Assembly (NCBI GenBank): GCA_020543525.1
Contig: JAHYIO010000036.1
Location: forward strand, 1,736,001 to 1,800,000
From: Coriolopsis trogii
Lineage: Eukaryota; Basidiomycota; Agaricomycetes; Polyporales; Polyporaceae
DNA length: 64,000 bases
Direction: 5' to 3'
The notes below the pieces were generated by a model. The model made no database searches, was not told where the DNA came from, and saw only the letters and a program-made list of their open reading frames with translations. Shown in pieces: positions 45,967 to 58,610 of this stretch (the stretch's first letter is position 1; each line of letters opens with the position of its first letter). The position numbers and the translations under genes were made by a program.

Positions 45967-48914
45967 GAGAAGAATTGTCGGCAGCATGTGAGGTTGACGT
46001 GCGCCCTCCTGTTGGGTGCGGTGAGAGGGGAGACGTAAACCCGTTGATTGTGTGCCGGCAGAGAGATGAAAGATGTCGTGTCTGTGTCGATGTACGCTCC
46101 CCCATCTCTCCTTCTCTCCAGATGTGTACTCATGCTGATGGCTTGCAGGCGGTGTCGAGTCGCGGGGACCCGTCTCGACGCTCTCAGATTGCGCAGAGCA
46201 AGAGCACTCTGGATGGCAAGAGGTCTGGAGTGGGGTGGAGAACACGACCGGCGCGATCCTTCTTTGTCCCAAGGCACGCATCGATGCGATCCGCGACCAA
46301 TCGGGCTTCTCAGCGAAGTGGAGATGACACAGATCCTATTGTCTCAACACACCAGTCTGCACATCAAAAACGCTTGCTCGACACCGCACAAGGCTGATCT
46401 TCCTCAGGGGCATCCCGTCCAGGCCATTTCCTCTCGCGCCGGGCACGGTAGGCCTGTGCGGGGGAGAACCGTACGCAGACAAACGCGCGCGCTCTCGGCC
46501 CCACCCACAGTCAGGATCGCCTGTCGAAAGCTGTCGAATTGCCTCAAACTCGGGACACCCGTGATATCAGCACCTCCTGCCCATCTTGGCAGTCTCTACC
46601 CACCCGCAGGACGACGCCGAAGTCCTGGACATAGGCGTTCGCCGGCGAATGTATTGCTCGCAACGTTTTGGAATCCCTGCCTGGCGCCGCGCGGGGTCTA
46701 TAGCAGCGATCTGGATGCAGGGATCGCGCCTGGATGCAGATGACGCCTGGGAGGCTGACACCGTGGGTCGCTCGTGCGGTAGCTTGTAGCATGGGAGCTG
46801 GGAGCGTCCGTGCAAACTTCGGAGCATCTGCCTGCGCCGTGCGCGGCTTCGAGTCGAGGGTTCCACTGCTCCCGCTGGCCATGGCCATAGCTTCGACGGA
46901 TCGATGCTCGCGACCCGTCCTGCAGCTGAAGCTTGACAGCGCAAGGTGACCCTTGACAGCACACGGGGAACGTCACACGCCCCGAACAAGGTTCGAGCAT
47001 TGGGCCCAAGCTCCAAGCTCCGACTGGGCACCGTCCGGCTGGACACGGGCGGGCGTGCGTTCGCGGATGAGTCGAGGGCTCTGTTCGCTAAGGGACGCAA
47101 ACTGTATGTGGGGCAACGGCCGAACGAAGCAGGAAGACCCCGGGCCCACGGCCGTCGCGCATGACCCGGTCTGCGTCCGCGCCCGTCGCAGGGGTGGGGT
47201 GACGGCATGCGAGATGCGCATCGTGGGGGGCATGCCCCGTTGGGCCCTTTCGAAATTCGTCCCCTTCGCAGATAGGGTGGCTGGCGATCCTTGACGGTCG
47301 GACGCTGGACGTTCGACGAGAGCCGCGGTTGCGCGATACGCGGGGCGGCGAGCGAGGGCCATGCCCGACAGCCTTTCAGTCCTATGTACAGGCGCATCCG
47401 CGTCCCTTGGGCTTTGGAATATGGTGCGTACAGGGTCGACCTGGCCGCTTGGCTCGCCGCCGCATTGTGCCCGCTCAGTGGGTCGAAAGCTTCGTGCCCT
47501 TCTAGCGTCGTGGACAGCCGGGCGGCCCGCGGACTCTGGCAGGGTCCTAATAATTGTGCGGACGCTGTACCAGGAGGCTACTCGCCGTGGCGCGCGGTCG
47601 TCGGATAGAGTATGATATCGAGGACCACTGCAGCTGAGGGGAGTCTAGTTGCGCTTCGAAGCTGACCTTCCGGCTGCCATATCTAGTTGCGTATTCAGCA
47701 GGCTTGTCTCTGGACGTCAGAGGGAGCGCGCGTGCGCCAGGCACATCGTGGCTGGGGAACGGCGGCCGTGTGGATGTGAGGGTGGTCGAGCTGGGTCGAC
47801 GGACGATGGCTGAGTTGGAAAGTTTCCCGGAGATTGGGCGCGGCGTCATCAAGACCGCGAAGGTCTGGTAGCACGTGCTGCGCGTCCTTGAATGTAGGTT
47901 CTTATCGGGCGTGGACGAGGCTATCTGGACGCCACCCGATCTGTGGTCACTGCTCCTGTGTCTTGTGTCTTGCCTCGTTGCAGGTGTGTGGTCGAAGTGC
48001 CCAGTACGTGTACCGCGGCGACGACGAGGTGTCGAACAGGCTGTCCTGCGTGGTGTGGTGGTCAGGGTCCGGCGTCTTGCGCGAAGTTGTTCTGGACGCC
48101 GAGAGTGCACGGGGGGAGAAGGGTTTGCCAAAGCGGGAGGGTCGTGAGCGACATTCTGGCCGTCTGGCGGCAACCTGCGGCATCATGTGGTCGTGCTGGG
48201 AGTGTCACATTGGATCGGGTGCGAGATGTGCGACGGCACCGTTTAGGGGCGAGATCATTCACTGCCGTTTGGGGTTTAGACTGCTGCTGGGAGTCGCCGA
48301 GGGAGAGTTGGTCGTAAAGGCACACGAGGACACGGAAAGGCGTTCAGGTGTATTGGGCGAGACCGGCGGACGGTCTGAGCTGTAGTGCCTGCGCACGCTG
48401 GATGTGCGCGGGGAGAGGAGGTCTGTCTGGAGAGTGGGAAGACGATGACGCAAGCGCACATCGAGTGGTGGAAGAGTGCAGGTAAGATCCGACGAGGCGG
48501 GTGATCTGCCGTATCCAGATCGAATATTATTGTGCTGGTAACAGTTAACTGTTCTCGCACCGTTCCCGCTCCCAAGGACCAGGCACCGGCGCCCAACTGC
48601 CGTTTGTCCGCGCTCGACGATCAGCCGCGCGTCGGAGTGGCTGTGAGCTGGATACGGGACTCGCAGACAGATGCAGGACATGCTGGTCGTATCGACGGGC
48701 ATCGCAGAGAGGAGAGATGGGCAGACGCAGTGGAGGAGGGCCGCCGCCGCTGCTGGCACGACGGATGCTGGAACCAGAGCGGCGCCGAGAGCGAATCGCC
48801 GTTCCGCCGCGATGGGCAATTTACGTACGACAACTGTCCCAGCTGGATCTAGTATCGGGCTACAGAGATTCCCGGCTCGCCCGGTTCTCCAGATTCCTGA
48901 TGCGGATCTCACAC

Positions 48915-49447
48915 ATCCTCCCTTCTCCCCCTCTCCTCCTCCTCCTCGTCCTCCTCCCCCGCCTCTCCCTCCCTGCCCTCCCCGGCCACTCCAACGCTGG
49001 CCACAGGCGGTCGCGCGCAGAACGGGCGGCCTCGGGCGGAGCGTGCGCTCTTTCCCGGCCTCGGCGTTTATTCTGGCCATTTCCATGCGCTATTTCGCCG
49101 CGTCAGATTCAGACTCCGCTCAGATTGGTTTCGTGATCTAGTTAGCCGGCCGCTCCTCCTCCTTGTTTCCATCCGCCTTCTTCCCCCTCCTCGACCCCTC
49201 CCTTCGTCTCTCCCGCCCGTCCATCTGTCTCCCAGTTTTTGCAGTCTCCTCACGTCCCATTTCTCCTCTTCTCTCCGCCTCCAGCTTCTAATCCCGACAA
49301 AAACCGTCTTGCCTAATCGTCTCAGTCTGGACCGCCCCATTTAGCTTTCTCCGATTCGCAACCAGATCCGGGTTAATCGGGAGATACAAGAGATATACAC
49401 CAAGCTCGCACCAAGCCCTCCTCGTCACTCCCGCATCCTCCGCTGTC
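48915..49447 (+). promoter_or_regulatory. Pyrimidine-rich promoter/leader of the GATA gene
   Basis: Long C/T-dominated tracts at about 48915-48980 and 49150-49270 precede the start codon, a pattern common in front of basidiomycete regulatory genes. No TATA box near the ATG. Confidence 0.5.
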
Positions 49448-51724
49448 ATGTCTTCCACCCACCCTCCGCAATACTCATACTCTCAGCCTCCGCCCCGTCT
49501 GCCCTCGATCAAGGACCTCAACTTCCCTCCGCCTGGCCAAGGCCAAGATGGCCCGCCCATGAATGGCTCCGGTCGTCCCGAACACGGTCGTCCGAGACAC
49601 GACCCTGCGTCGTGGGGTCGTCCTGCTCCTCCTCAGGCTCACTCTGGTCCGCCCCAGCACTCTCCGAACATGCCGCCACCGCATGAGCAGCCACCAAAGT
49701 CTCATCCTCATGCATATCCGCCTCCCCACAAGCCAGACGCGTCTTACGCGCAACAGGCTCCCCCTCCTCCGCAGCCTCATCCCCACTCCCTGCCACCTCA
49801 CAGCACGGTAGGTGCGGGTCCACCGCGTCCAGAGAACACTGCGGAGGCTTCCTCGAAAAGGGCCCGTTCCTCACAGTCAGGCGTCAGCGCCTCACCCGCC
49901 CATTCCCCTCACGTAAGCTCTGGTTCTCCCGTGAAGAGCGTTTACACACGATGGCGCTAACTTATTGTGATTCACATCGATTGTCGATTTATGCACGCGC
50001 TCGATATGGACGTGTGTAGACTGCGTATCCGCCGTACCCCCAGCAGCAGCAGCAGCATCAGCCGCCCAGCTACCACCAGGTCCCTCCCCAGGCTGCTCCT
50101 CCACCCCAGGAGCATGCTCCGCAGCACCCTCACTTCTCTCACCCACCGCCGCCAGGGTACGCTCCCTATCCGCCCCCCACGGTTGCTGCTTCGAGGCATT
50201 ATGCTACCATGCCTCCGCCCCCACCGCCTCATCATGCGCCACAGCCTTCGCAGAGTCCTTACCCTCCTCCCCATCCGCTCCCACCTCATGAGCATTGGCA
50301 GCACCAGCAACAACACCAGCAACAGCACCCGCCTGCTCAACCTCCTCCACCGCCCCAGCAATTCAACGCGTACGCCCGAGCAATGCCTCTTGTACCGGCG
50401 AATGTGGAGGCCCGGACGGCCCCGCAGGGTCCTGTCGATCCCGAGCGAGCCAACCGCCGACAGCATGTTGTCAGTGAGGTAGGATGCAAGATGTATGCCG
50501 TTATAATTTGTGCTGATGCCTTGGACAGATTCTGAAGCACTGCTCTGTCCTGTACGGTTTTGCGCAGCACTACAGTAAGTAGCGGTCTCTATGGAACGTG
50601 TCGACAACCCCTGACTCCTTGGCAGCACAAAACCCCAGCTTTGCCCCCGCTCCATCAGAAATAGAGCAGATGAATAATCTTGCGGCTACCGTCGTTCACC
50701 TGCTTGAGGAGCTGCGGCGTTTAGACGCCGGGGAGGACGTCCCACGCAAAGACGGCTATGCTGCTGCTGTCAATCCTCCCGACGAGCATTCGCGACCGCC
50801 CAAGAGGCCATGGGAAGATATGGCTCGCGACGGAGAGCCGTCCCCTGCTCCGGGGTACGACGTGAGTGTTGTTCTTGAGTTTGGTCCTGGTGCCTGTTTG
50901 AATCTCAGCCTCAGACGCCGGCCCACCCGTCCCCTTACCTCGATCAGGCACAGTCGACGGCGGAAGCAGACATGCAGATCATCCGCAACAAGCGACAGTC
51001 CAGTAACGGGGGTGTCGCCCCTGGCCAGCAAAAGAACAAGTATAGGAAACGCAGTGTGAGTTTGCTACTCGAACACAAGTCCCGAATCTTCGACTAAGCT
51101 TTTCAGCAGCGAGCCACGCCGCCTGGCAAATGTCATTCCTGCAATATTCGCGAGACACCGGAGTGGCGACGCGGGCCTGATGGCGCACGGACCTTGTGCA
51201 ATGCATGTGGTTTGCGTGAGTGTTCGTCGTTGGCGTGCATACATGGTCTATTTCTGACATTTACCGCAGATTACGCGAAGCTCATGCGTAAACGCGAGAA
51301 GACGATGGACGGGGGAAAGGCGCCTCCTATAGACCTGCAGACGTTGCGGGCGTCGACCGCTTCTGCCCGAGGTAGCGGTGGCAGCTCCGACCACGGCGAC
51401 TCTGGGCACCCACCCCCGCACCAGTCGCAACCGCCTCCGTCACCATACGAGCAGCCCAAGCAGCCGGCGATGCATGCACCTCCTCCGCCCCAACATGCAG
51501 GGCAGTACCAGTTGATGTCTGGCCCGGGACCCTCTGGACAGGCTCATCAGATGATGCCTCCACACCCAGGATCTGCACCTCACAGCGCTGGGCCAGCCGC
51601 ACCGGTCCCTCCGCCCCCCTGGCTCACCTCGTCTGGCGGGGACCGTGCGGGATACAATGCAGAGCCCCAGTCGTACGTCCGGGCCTCACACCCCGCTTCG
51701 CACGCGCGAGCATCCCCGCAATGA
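49448..51724 (+). CDS. GATA-type zinc-finger transcription factor, NsdD-like
   Basis: Seven-exon model, 636 residues: 49448-49912, 50020-50478, 50529-50574, 50626-50861, 50915-51055, 51107-51215, 51270-51724. The first 300 residues are Pro/His/Gln-rich and probably disordered. A helical region follows ([37 protein letters not shown]) that may dimerise. One GATA finger lies at about residues 458-483: [19 protein letters not shown] then [20 protein letters not shown], with C-x2-C-x18-C-x2-C spacing. The 18-residue loop, the [11 protein letters not shown] core and the HYAKL tail match the NsdD group, which controls sexual development in ascomycetes. The basidiomycete role is inferred as developmental. 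The C-terminus is again Pro/Ser/His-rich. The 4.8-kb gene-poor upstream region suits complex regulation. Confidence 0.88.
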
Positions 51725-52095
51725 TCGGTGATAGTGATGTCTGGACATTTTGTTCTCTGGTCCGTTTGTGCTTTTCAGACGATCGTCGTCGGTCGGACCT
51801 GTGTGCTTGTCTCGATTTGTGTTTACGATATGCAGCCTGCTTGTTCGCGTCTGTAGCCTCAGCGTCGTTTTTAATATTGTTGCCCTCGTGCTTGAGAGGT
51901 GGTGGTAATCTGCATTAGAGTGTAATATCGACTGTGGTCTTTGCGCGATCGACGTGTGCTGCATACACCGCCCGAGGAGTCGCGACGACATCGACGGCTG
52001 TGGTTGGGGAAACGCGAGGATCTGGAGGGAGAGTCTGAGAGGACGGGGAAGGCGATCTGGTGATTGCATCGTGACGGTGGGCGGTGCTTTGACAG

Positions 52096-52124
52096 GTGCA
52101 TCGGTGCATCGGTGTATCGGTGCA
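52096..52124. repeat. Short tandem repeat of an 8-nt unit
   Basis: About three and a half copies of GGTGCATC, the third with one change (GGTGTATC), lie in tandem. Further single GGTGCATC copies follow at about 52139 and 52192. Confidence 0.65.
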
Positions 52125-52165
52125 ATCGGGATTCGATTCGGTGCATCTGTGATTGTGACGGGATC

Positions 52166-52183
52166 GATCGAGGCGCCTCGATC
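52166..52183. repeat. 18-bp perfect palindrome
   Basis: GATCGAGGC followed directly by its reverse complement GCCTCGATC, with no spacer. It lies between two convergent genes. Confidence 0.8.
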
Positions 52184-52469
52184 TTCCGTGGGGTGCATCG
52201 CATCCGAAATCATGATAAGTGTGGCGATCACTCCCTCCCTTCCACTTTACCCCGCATGGCAATCGCATGACACAACGCTCCCGATGCCATCGTCCACTCT
52301 CTCGCCACGACTTGCAACCTGGACATCTTTCCGGTGTTTTATTCCGTCTGCACAAAGCTACATATATACATTCTTCCTTTTACTACTGCTGCATCCCTTT
52401 TCCCAACTCTGTACGCTTATGACCCCGGGCGGGCGTCGGAGAACCGTAGAGAGAACACAGCGGCGGCGC

Positions 52470-55079
52470 TCAGTCGTTGTATCCCCGCACCTTGCGCGCG
52501 CTGCTCGCGGGAGCCTCGAGCGGGATGCCCTGCTTCTCCCACACGTCGCGCTGCCAGTCCTTGGCGACCTTGCCCGTCTGCGCCTCCCAGTCCGCGACCG
52601 ACGTCGGACGCTCCCCGTGCGGGGTCGCGCGCAGCGCGTGCCGGGTGTGCGGGAAGAAGTCGAACGTCGCCGAGTGCGTCACGATCTGCGCGTGGGGGAG
52701 GGGAAGAAGAATGGGCGGTCAGCGAGGTCGGAGAGCAAGGGCGAGAGTGAGAGCGCGGTCGGACCGTGAGCGTAGGAGAACGTGGAGGGGGAAGATTGGG
52801 GGTCGTGGGTTTCGGAACGTGGTCGTGGTCGCCGACGTGAACGTGGAGGTGAGCATGAAGGGAGGGGCAGGGCGCGTGTCCCAATGAGGATAGAAAAAAA
52901 GGTATGGGAAGTATGGGAAGGTGAGACGCGACCGATGAGAGGTGCATGGTAGCTGAGCCTGTCGGGCAGATGTGCGAAGACGAACGGGGAACAGAGCGAG
53001 GGAGGTGTACGACAAAGTCATGACGTCATGACTAGGCATGTTGCGTCTTTCGCACCCGCGCGTCCCGATCGGGAGGAGGCAGCAGAGCAGGAGACCGCGA
53101 GAACGGGGAGCACTCACCCTGTTGTCCCAGAAGGCGATAGAGTTGGGCTCCCAGCGGAAGCGCACCTGGAAGTCGGGGTTCGCGCTGACAAACAAACTCT
53201 CGTCAGCGGACGTCCGGCGAGCACGAAGCTGACGGGGATAGCATGGCCCCGGAGAGAAGCGCAAAGAAGGATAGGAAATATTGCACGGGGAGGTGCGAAG
53301 AAGGTTCGCAGGCGGTAGTAATGCGCAGTCGCCAAATGTGTCAACGTCTGCAAGACCAGATCTCGGTGGAGGCTTGTGCCTGCATGTCAATGAAACGCGC
53401 CCTCCTCGCGCTGCCGCCAAGGGCGAATCGTGCAGGGGAAGGGGGCTGGCATGAGCCTCTCCGACGTTTCACTTCCAGCCGACTGGCGCATCTTCTATCA
53501 TGAGAAGAGAAGGAAGAGAGCAGGTACTCACGCAAGCTGGTGGAAGAGTAGCTGCAAGATAGCATCGCTCTCCGCCTTAGGGACGCCAACAATGCGGCGG
53601 GTGAAGCCTATCAAGTATCGGAACAAACAACGTCAGTCAGAGCACATCAGACAGCAACGTCACCCGTCAAGTCCCCCCAGACTGCTCCCATCGTGTTCCC
53701 TTGATCATCACACGCGGTTCGCGGGATGACCGGGAACAACTCCAGTGGCGCCAGGGAGGTGCGGGCGATGTGCGGAGGGAAGTATGACAGACCTGGGTTG
53801 ACGTAGACACTCTTGTACCTAGTCACGGGGTGCACGCGCACAACAGGGTGCTCTGTCTCAACAGGCTCGCGGCGAATGGCCTGGCCAGCGGCGCGCGCAC
53901 CGTCCGCCTGCGCAACCCCGCTGTGGATGGCGGTGAGGCCCTCGAGGTACTTCTGGAACCCGGGGCTGAACGAGGAGTACAGTGCGTAACTAAAGCGGAG
54001 GCAGAATCAGCACACGTGTCCAGCTTCTATGCCCCTCGACAGCGACCCTCGTGGGATCGTGGGGGCACAAGCGCACCAGACAAGGGAGGACTCGCGCTTA
54101 CCCAGAGCTCCAGAGGGTGTCTCCACCGTACGGCGGGCCTGTGATCACCTTGAGGGAGGTCGTGCTCGGCGGCTGGAGCTCGTACGAGACGTCCGAGTGC
54201 CAGAGCTCGATCTTGCTGAACGCAGCGGGGTCCGGACGGCGGCTGCCGTCGGTGTATACGACTGCGCGCGAAGCGAGGGGTTAGTCGCTTCTCGTCCTTC
54301 CACAGGCTCCGTGCCGAATGGAGACAAACGGCAGACGCACCATGAACCTCCTCGAGCCCAGGCTCCCGTGGGACGGGGGTCGTGGCGTGCTTGTGGAGAG
54401 GGCCGAAGTGCCGGGCGAGCTCGAGCTGCTCGTGGATGTTGATCTCCTGGTCGCGGAAGACTGTAGGCAGATGCGTGCGGATCGTCAGCGATCTGATCCG
54501 CGACTGTGAGATGAAGCTATGCGCTACTGACATACGACCCCGCGCTCTGCGACGAGGAGAGCACTGGAAGGGACAGGAACAGGGAAAGGCGGTAAGGAAA
54601 CCAGGCCATGACTGCTGGATATCAGTGACGGAGTACGCACAGCTCGTCTTTCTGCGCGTCGGTAAGTTGACGCAGGTCAATGCCCGAGAGCTCGGTGCCG
54701 ATCGCAGGGGTCAGGTGCGTGACCTTGGACGCAGCGGACAGGAGGCTCTTCTTTTCAGGATCCGCGAAGAGGCCGCGGTCGGTAACAGGGAACTCAGTCA
54801 GGGGCTCCCACTTGACCTCGGGCCAAGAAGGCTGTGATGAGACGGTCAGACAAGCACTGAAGGAAGTATGTGACCTTCGCGATCGAACGATCACAACGGT
54901 GAAGTTCGACGCATGCGTACCTTGTATTTCGCGTACTTGTAGTCGCTGTCATTGCCGTCGCCGGTGATGGTAGGAGAGTAGAACGGGTTCCAGAGCTTCG
55001 ACGACGCTGCCGCTTTCGCTTTCGTTGCGCCGTTCGTGGCGGGTGCAGGGGAGGATTCGGTGGTAGCGACTGGGGCCAT
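52470..55079 (-). CDS. TauD/TfdA-type 2-oxoglutarate dioxygenase, copy A
   Basis: Nine-exon model, 405 residues: 54921-55079, 54641-54831, 54532-54563, 54341-54460, 54102-54261, 53793-53989, 53532-53607, 53118-53184, 52470-52685. Family landmarks: HLTPAIGTELSGIDLRQL, ERGVVFFRDQEINIHEQLE, the iron-binding LWHSDVSYELQPP (about H189 and D191), GPPYGGDTLWSS, HPVVRVHPVTRYKSVYVNPG, WDNRIVTHSATFDFFPHTRH near the distal iron/2-oxoglutarate region and a GERPTSVADW tail. Fungal members of this group (Jlp1-like) oxidise sulfonates such as taurine, releasing sulfite as a sulfur source; the substrate here is inferred. Its partner copy lies 1.2 kb upstream in the same direction. TATAAAA is present upstream. 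Confidence 0.92.
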
Positions 55080-55150
55080 CGTCGTTGAGCTCGAAGAAGA
55101 CGCGACGAAGAGAAGACGCGATTGAAGCTCTCCGGCACATTTCGAGTGTG

Positions 55151-55157
55151 TTTTATA
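55151..55157 (-). promoter_or_regulatory. TATA box of dioxygenase copy A
   Basis: TATAAAA on the minus strand, 72 bp before the ATG at 55079. Confidence 0.65.
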
Positions 55158-56303
55158 GTCGTGGGTACCACTGGGTCCAATGCGGGAGAGCGTGGAGTCC
55201 CGTCCTCATAACTCACTATACTTGCGTGAAAGGAAGACGAGATTGCGTTTATTGCGCTCTCGCACGTGATCGCGTGGAACGGATGGTGCACTGGTGTTAT
55301 CATTCGCTGGCGAGTCCCAGACGATCGAAGCCCACAGTCTCGTGCACGATAAGCTGCAGCCTATGAATGAGGTTAGTACACGAAAGGTGATAAATGTAGG
55401 AACGCGCTGACATAGACAGGGAGAAGAGTTCAGTCAGGTGCCGTACTACGCGGGGCGGAGAGCATCGATAGAGCCGGTCCGCACTGACAATGTCGATGGC
55501 AACCTTGCGCCTGTTATATTGGCTGCAGGTCTGACAGAGGGCAGACGAGACGTAACTGGCAGTCTGCAGAGCCTGGGAGAGTTGAAAGGAGCGCCGCAGG
55601 GGTAATGCAATATGCTTGACGCCACGCCACTTGCGTCCTCTCTTCATAGGGCAATAGTGCAAAGCTCGCGCCTTTTGGGCCAACCTTGTAGATGTTTGAT
55701 GCAAGCAATCGCACGAGTCGCACCACCAGCCGTTGTTTGTCATTCCGGTACCAAGAGAGAGTGGTTGAACGCTGGCAATGACCACTTGAGCTCGTTCAAA
55801 AGGAGGAAAGGCATCGTCTCGCTGTCCAGCATGTACGATCAACCAGTAGTTCGTACTGGACCAATGCTACAGGCAATGGACATCTCCTGTTCGCGGCATG
55901 CATATGAATGGCATGAGGTTGAGCGACAAGGTGAGTAGCTCTTGAACTTCCAACTTGGGTTGGTATTTGATTGAGCCTCCGGCTATGTCCGGTAGCCCGA
56001 TGCATTCCGATACCCAATACTATAGGTCCTCTCTACTTGCTAAGCTTTGAACAACACCGTTGTGTGCGTAACTATACCAGCCCCTGAGCCCGGATGATGA
56101 ACAGGTTGAATGATACTACGTCGCGATTCCAAAAGAAGGCAAACCCTCACTGACATAAGGTTAGAGTGCTCCGCTCGCCGTGCATGATGTCTAGAGGTCG
56201 CACTCATCATTGTCTGTAAATTGTGAAGCTACAAATATATTGTACATTCTCCTAACCCATTTTTTCACAGTTGCGATGCAATCTCCCTAGAAACGACCGG
56301 AGC
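55158..56303. other. Spacer between the tandem dioxygenase genes
   Basis: 1.1 kb with no gene. Open frames on both strands are short and featureless. It must hold copy B's 3' end and copy A's upstream control sequence. I saw no sequence clearly shared with the region upstream of copy B apart from the TATA box placement. Confidence 0.45.
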
Positions 56304-58527
56304 TCAGTCGTTGTATCCCCGCACCCGGTTCGCGGAGCCGCTCGCGGGACCATCGAGAAGGGGGATACCCTGCTTCTCCCAGAGATCCCGCTGCCAGTCC
56401 TTGGCAACCTTGCCCGTTTGCGCCTCCCAGTCCGCGACCGAGATCGGCTTCTCGCCGTGCGGGGTGGCACGAAGCGCGTGCCGGGTGTGCGGGAAGAAGT
56501 CGAACGTAGCGGAGTGCGTCACGATCTGTGAGGTAGGGCGATGGTCAGTAGCCAAGTCGTGAAAGGAGATGCCAGAACCGGGAGAGGGTCGAGATGGTAG
56601 AAGGGATGGGGATTGCGCGCATGGGAGCTGAACGTGAGAGACAGATGTGCGAGAACGAGAAAGGCGACGGATGAGATAATGAAGACTGTCTGAACGAGCG
56701 TGGAGCACAAGTGCACGACGACCTCGTGAGCTTCGCGGCGCGGCATTTGGTACGCTCTTCGCGTTCCCCGGCAGTGATCGGAGGTTTACAGGAACAGATA
56801 AAACTCACCCTGTTGTCCCAGAAGGCGATTGAGTTGGGTTCCCAGTGGAAGCGCACTTGAAAGTCTACGTTCGCACTGATAAACAGCCAATGGTTAGCGA
56901 GTGTCCGACAAACACGAAGAATCGGATTGGAGCAGCCTGATCACGTATGGAAGTGCGAAGGATGATGGGTTCGCGACGGAGACTGTTCGGGCGCATCCGG
57001 ACGTCTCATCACAGACACACAGATGCAGCTTCCATCCGAGAAGATAGAAGAGGCACTCACGAAAGTTGTGTAAAGAGAAGGTTCAAGATGGCGTCGCTCT
57101 CCGCCTTGGGAACACCAACTATACGGCGAGTGAAACCTGCCCGAGATCGGAACATACAGAAGATCGTCAGTCAGATGCCTCAGATAGATAGGTCGCGCAT
57201 CCACCCGCGAGCTCCACCGTCCATACCTCACGGGACGGCACAGGCAACGATGGATTTTTGGGGCAGATGCGAGCAGAACGCGGAACGGATACGGACCTGG
57301 GTTGACGTAGACACTCTTCCATCCCGTAACGGGGTGTACACGCACAACGGGATGCTCCGTCTCGATGGGCTCGCGGCGGACAGTCTGACCCGCCGCGCGG
57401 GCACCATCCGCCTGCGCGATCCCGCTGTGGATGGCCGTGAGGCCTTCGAGGTACTTCTGGAACCCGGGGCTGAACGAGGAGTAGAGTGCGTAGCTAGTGC
57501 GGAGATATCATCAGCATGCATGCTCTGCTTCGGCGTGTGCGATCGCCAAAAGGCGGATGGAGGAAACTCACCCGGAGCTCCAGAGCGTGTCACCGCCGTA
57601 GGGCGGGCCCGCAATTACCTTGAGAGAGGTTGTGCTAGGCGGCTGAAGCTCATAGGTCACATCGGAGTGCCAAAGCTCGAGCTTGTTGAAGACAGTGGGA
57701 TCTGGCCGGCGGCTCCCGTCATTAAAGACAACTGAGCGAACCAAGACGTAAGTCACTTCGTGTCCTTTTGCCACACACAGGTAGACGAGAGAATTGCAAA
57801 CGCACCGTGCACTTCTTCGAGCCCGGGCTCCCGAGGGATAGGCGTCGTCGCGTGTTTGTGGAGGGGCCCGAAGTGTCGGGCGAGCTCGAGCTGCTCATGG
57901 ATATTGATCTCCTGGTCGCGGAAAACTGTGGCAGACGGGGATAACATGTCAGCGATCTATCACTACCAAGCAACCTGTGCGTGACTGACATACAACTCCG
58001 CGTTCAGCGACGAGGAGAGCACTACAAATGACAAAGACAGGCAGACAGGGAAATGCGTGAGTAAACAAGTCGGAGTTGTATATCAAATATCAGAGATGAG
58101 GTACGCACAGCTCATCCTTCTGTGCGTCGGTGAGCTGTCGCAGGTCGATACCCGAGAGCTCAGTACCGATCGCAGGTGTCAAGTGGGTGACCTTGGTCGC
58201 AGCGGACAGGAGGGCCTTCTTTTCAGGGTCCGCGAAAAGCCCGCGGTCTGTAACAGGCACCTCGGTCAGAGGCGGCCACTTGACATCCGGGAAAGAGGGC
58301 TGTGAAGACATGGTGAGGAAAACATAAATAGACAGAAGGATATCAAGATGGTGCAGCTTTGGAAAGGCACGTACCTTGTAATGCGCAAACTGATAATCAC
58401 CGTCATCTTCGTCGCCGCTGATGTAGTCGAATGGGTTGAAGAGTTTTACGGATGCCTTGACAGGTGCTTTCGCCCCGCCGTTCGTTACGGACACGGGAAA
58501 GGTCTCAGTGGTAGCAACTGGAGCCAT
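56304..58527 (-). CDS. TauD/TfdA-type 2-oxoglutarate dioxygenase, copy B
   Basis: Nine-exon model, 405 residues: 58375-58527, 58109-58299, 57990-58021, 57806-57925, 57572-57731, 57297-57493, 57061-57136, 56809-56875, 56304-56525. All seven internal exons have the same lengths as in copy A; only the first and last differ (by 6 nt each, in opposite directions). The iron site LWHSDVTYELQPP, the ERGVVFFRDQEIN segment and WDNRIVTHSATFDF are retained. Differences cluster at the N-terminus (SVTNGGAKAPVKASVK), around VVFNDGSRRPDPTVFNKLE and near the C-terminus (DGPASGSANRVRGYND). Both copies seem intact, so this is a functional tandem duplication. The same sulfonate-oxidising role is inferred, possibly with altered substrate or regulation. 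Confidence 0.92.
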
Positions 58528-58603
58528 TGGGATTGGACTAGACGAAGATGCGACAGAATAGGAGAACACGCGGATGAAGATCTCGTATGCATTTTCGAGG
58601 GCG

Positions 58604-58610
58604 CTTTATA
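58604..58610 (-). promoter_or_regulatory. TATA box of dioxygenase copy B
   Basis: TATAAAG on the minus strand, 77 bp before the ATG at 58527, at nearly the same distance as in copy A. Confidence 0.65.

Larger units (their letters stand above)
44067..48914. other. Gene-poor region upstream of the GATA factor
   Basis: About 4.8 kb without a recognisable gene. Long GC-rich open frames on the minus strand (46567-47397, 47547-48173, 48259-49086) have no domain and biased Arg/Pro/Ser composition, as expected by chance at this GC. Two near-perfect palindromes and a T10 run at about 45190 occur here. It could be an extended regulatory region or hold non-coding RNA. Confidence 0.45.
51725..52469. other. 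Convergent 3' region GATA gene / dioxygenase A
   Basis: 745 bp between two stops. It contains a short octamer-like repeat of GGTGCATC units (about 52096-52146) and a perfect palindrome, but no gene. Confidence 0.5.

Noticed and set aside
46567..49086. Three minus-strand open frames of 208-276 codons
   Set aside because: They are Arg/Pro/Ser-rich without domains, signal peptides or splice-consistent neighbours, as expected by chance in GC-rich DNA.
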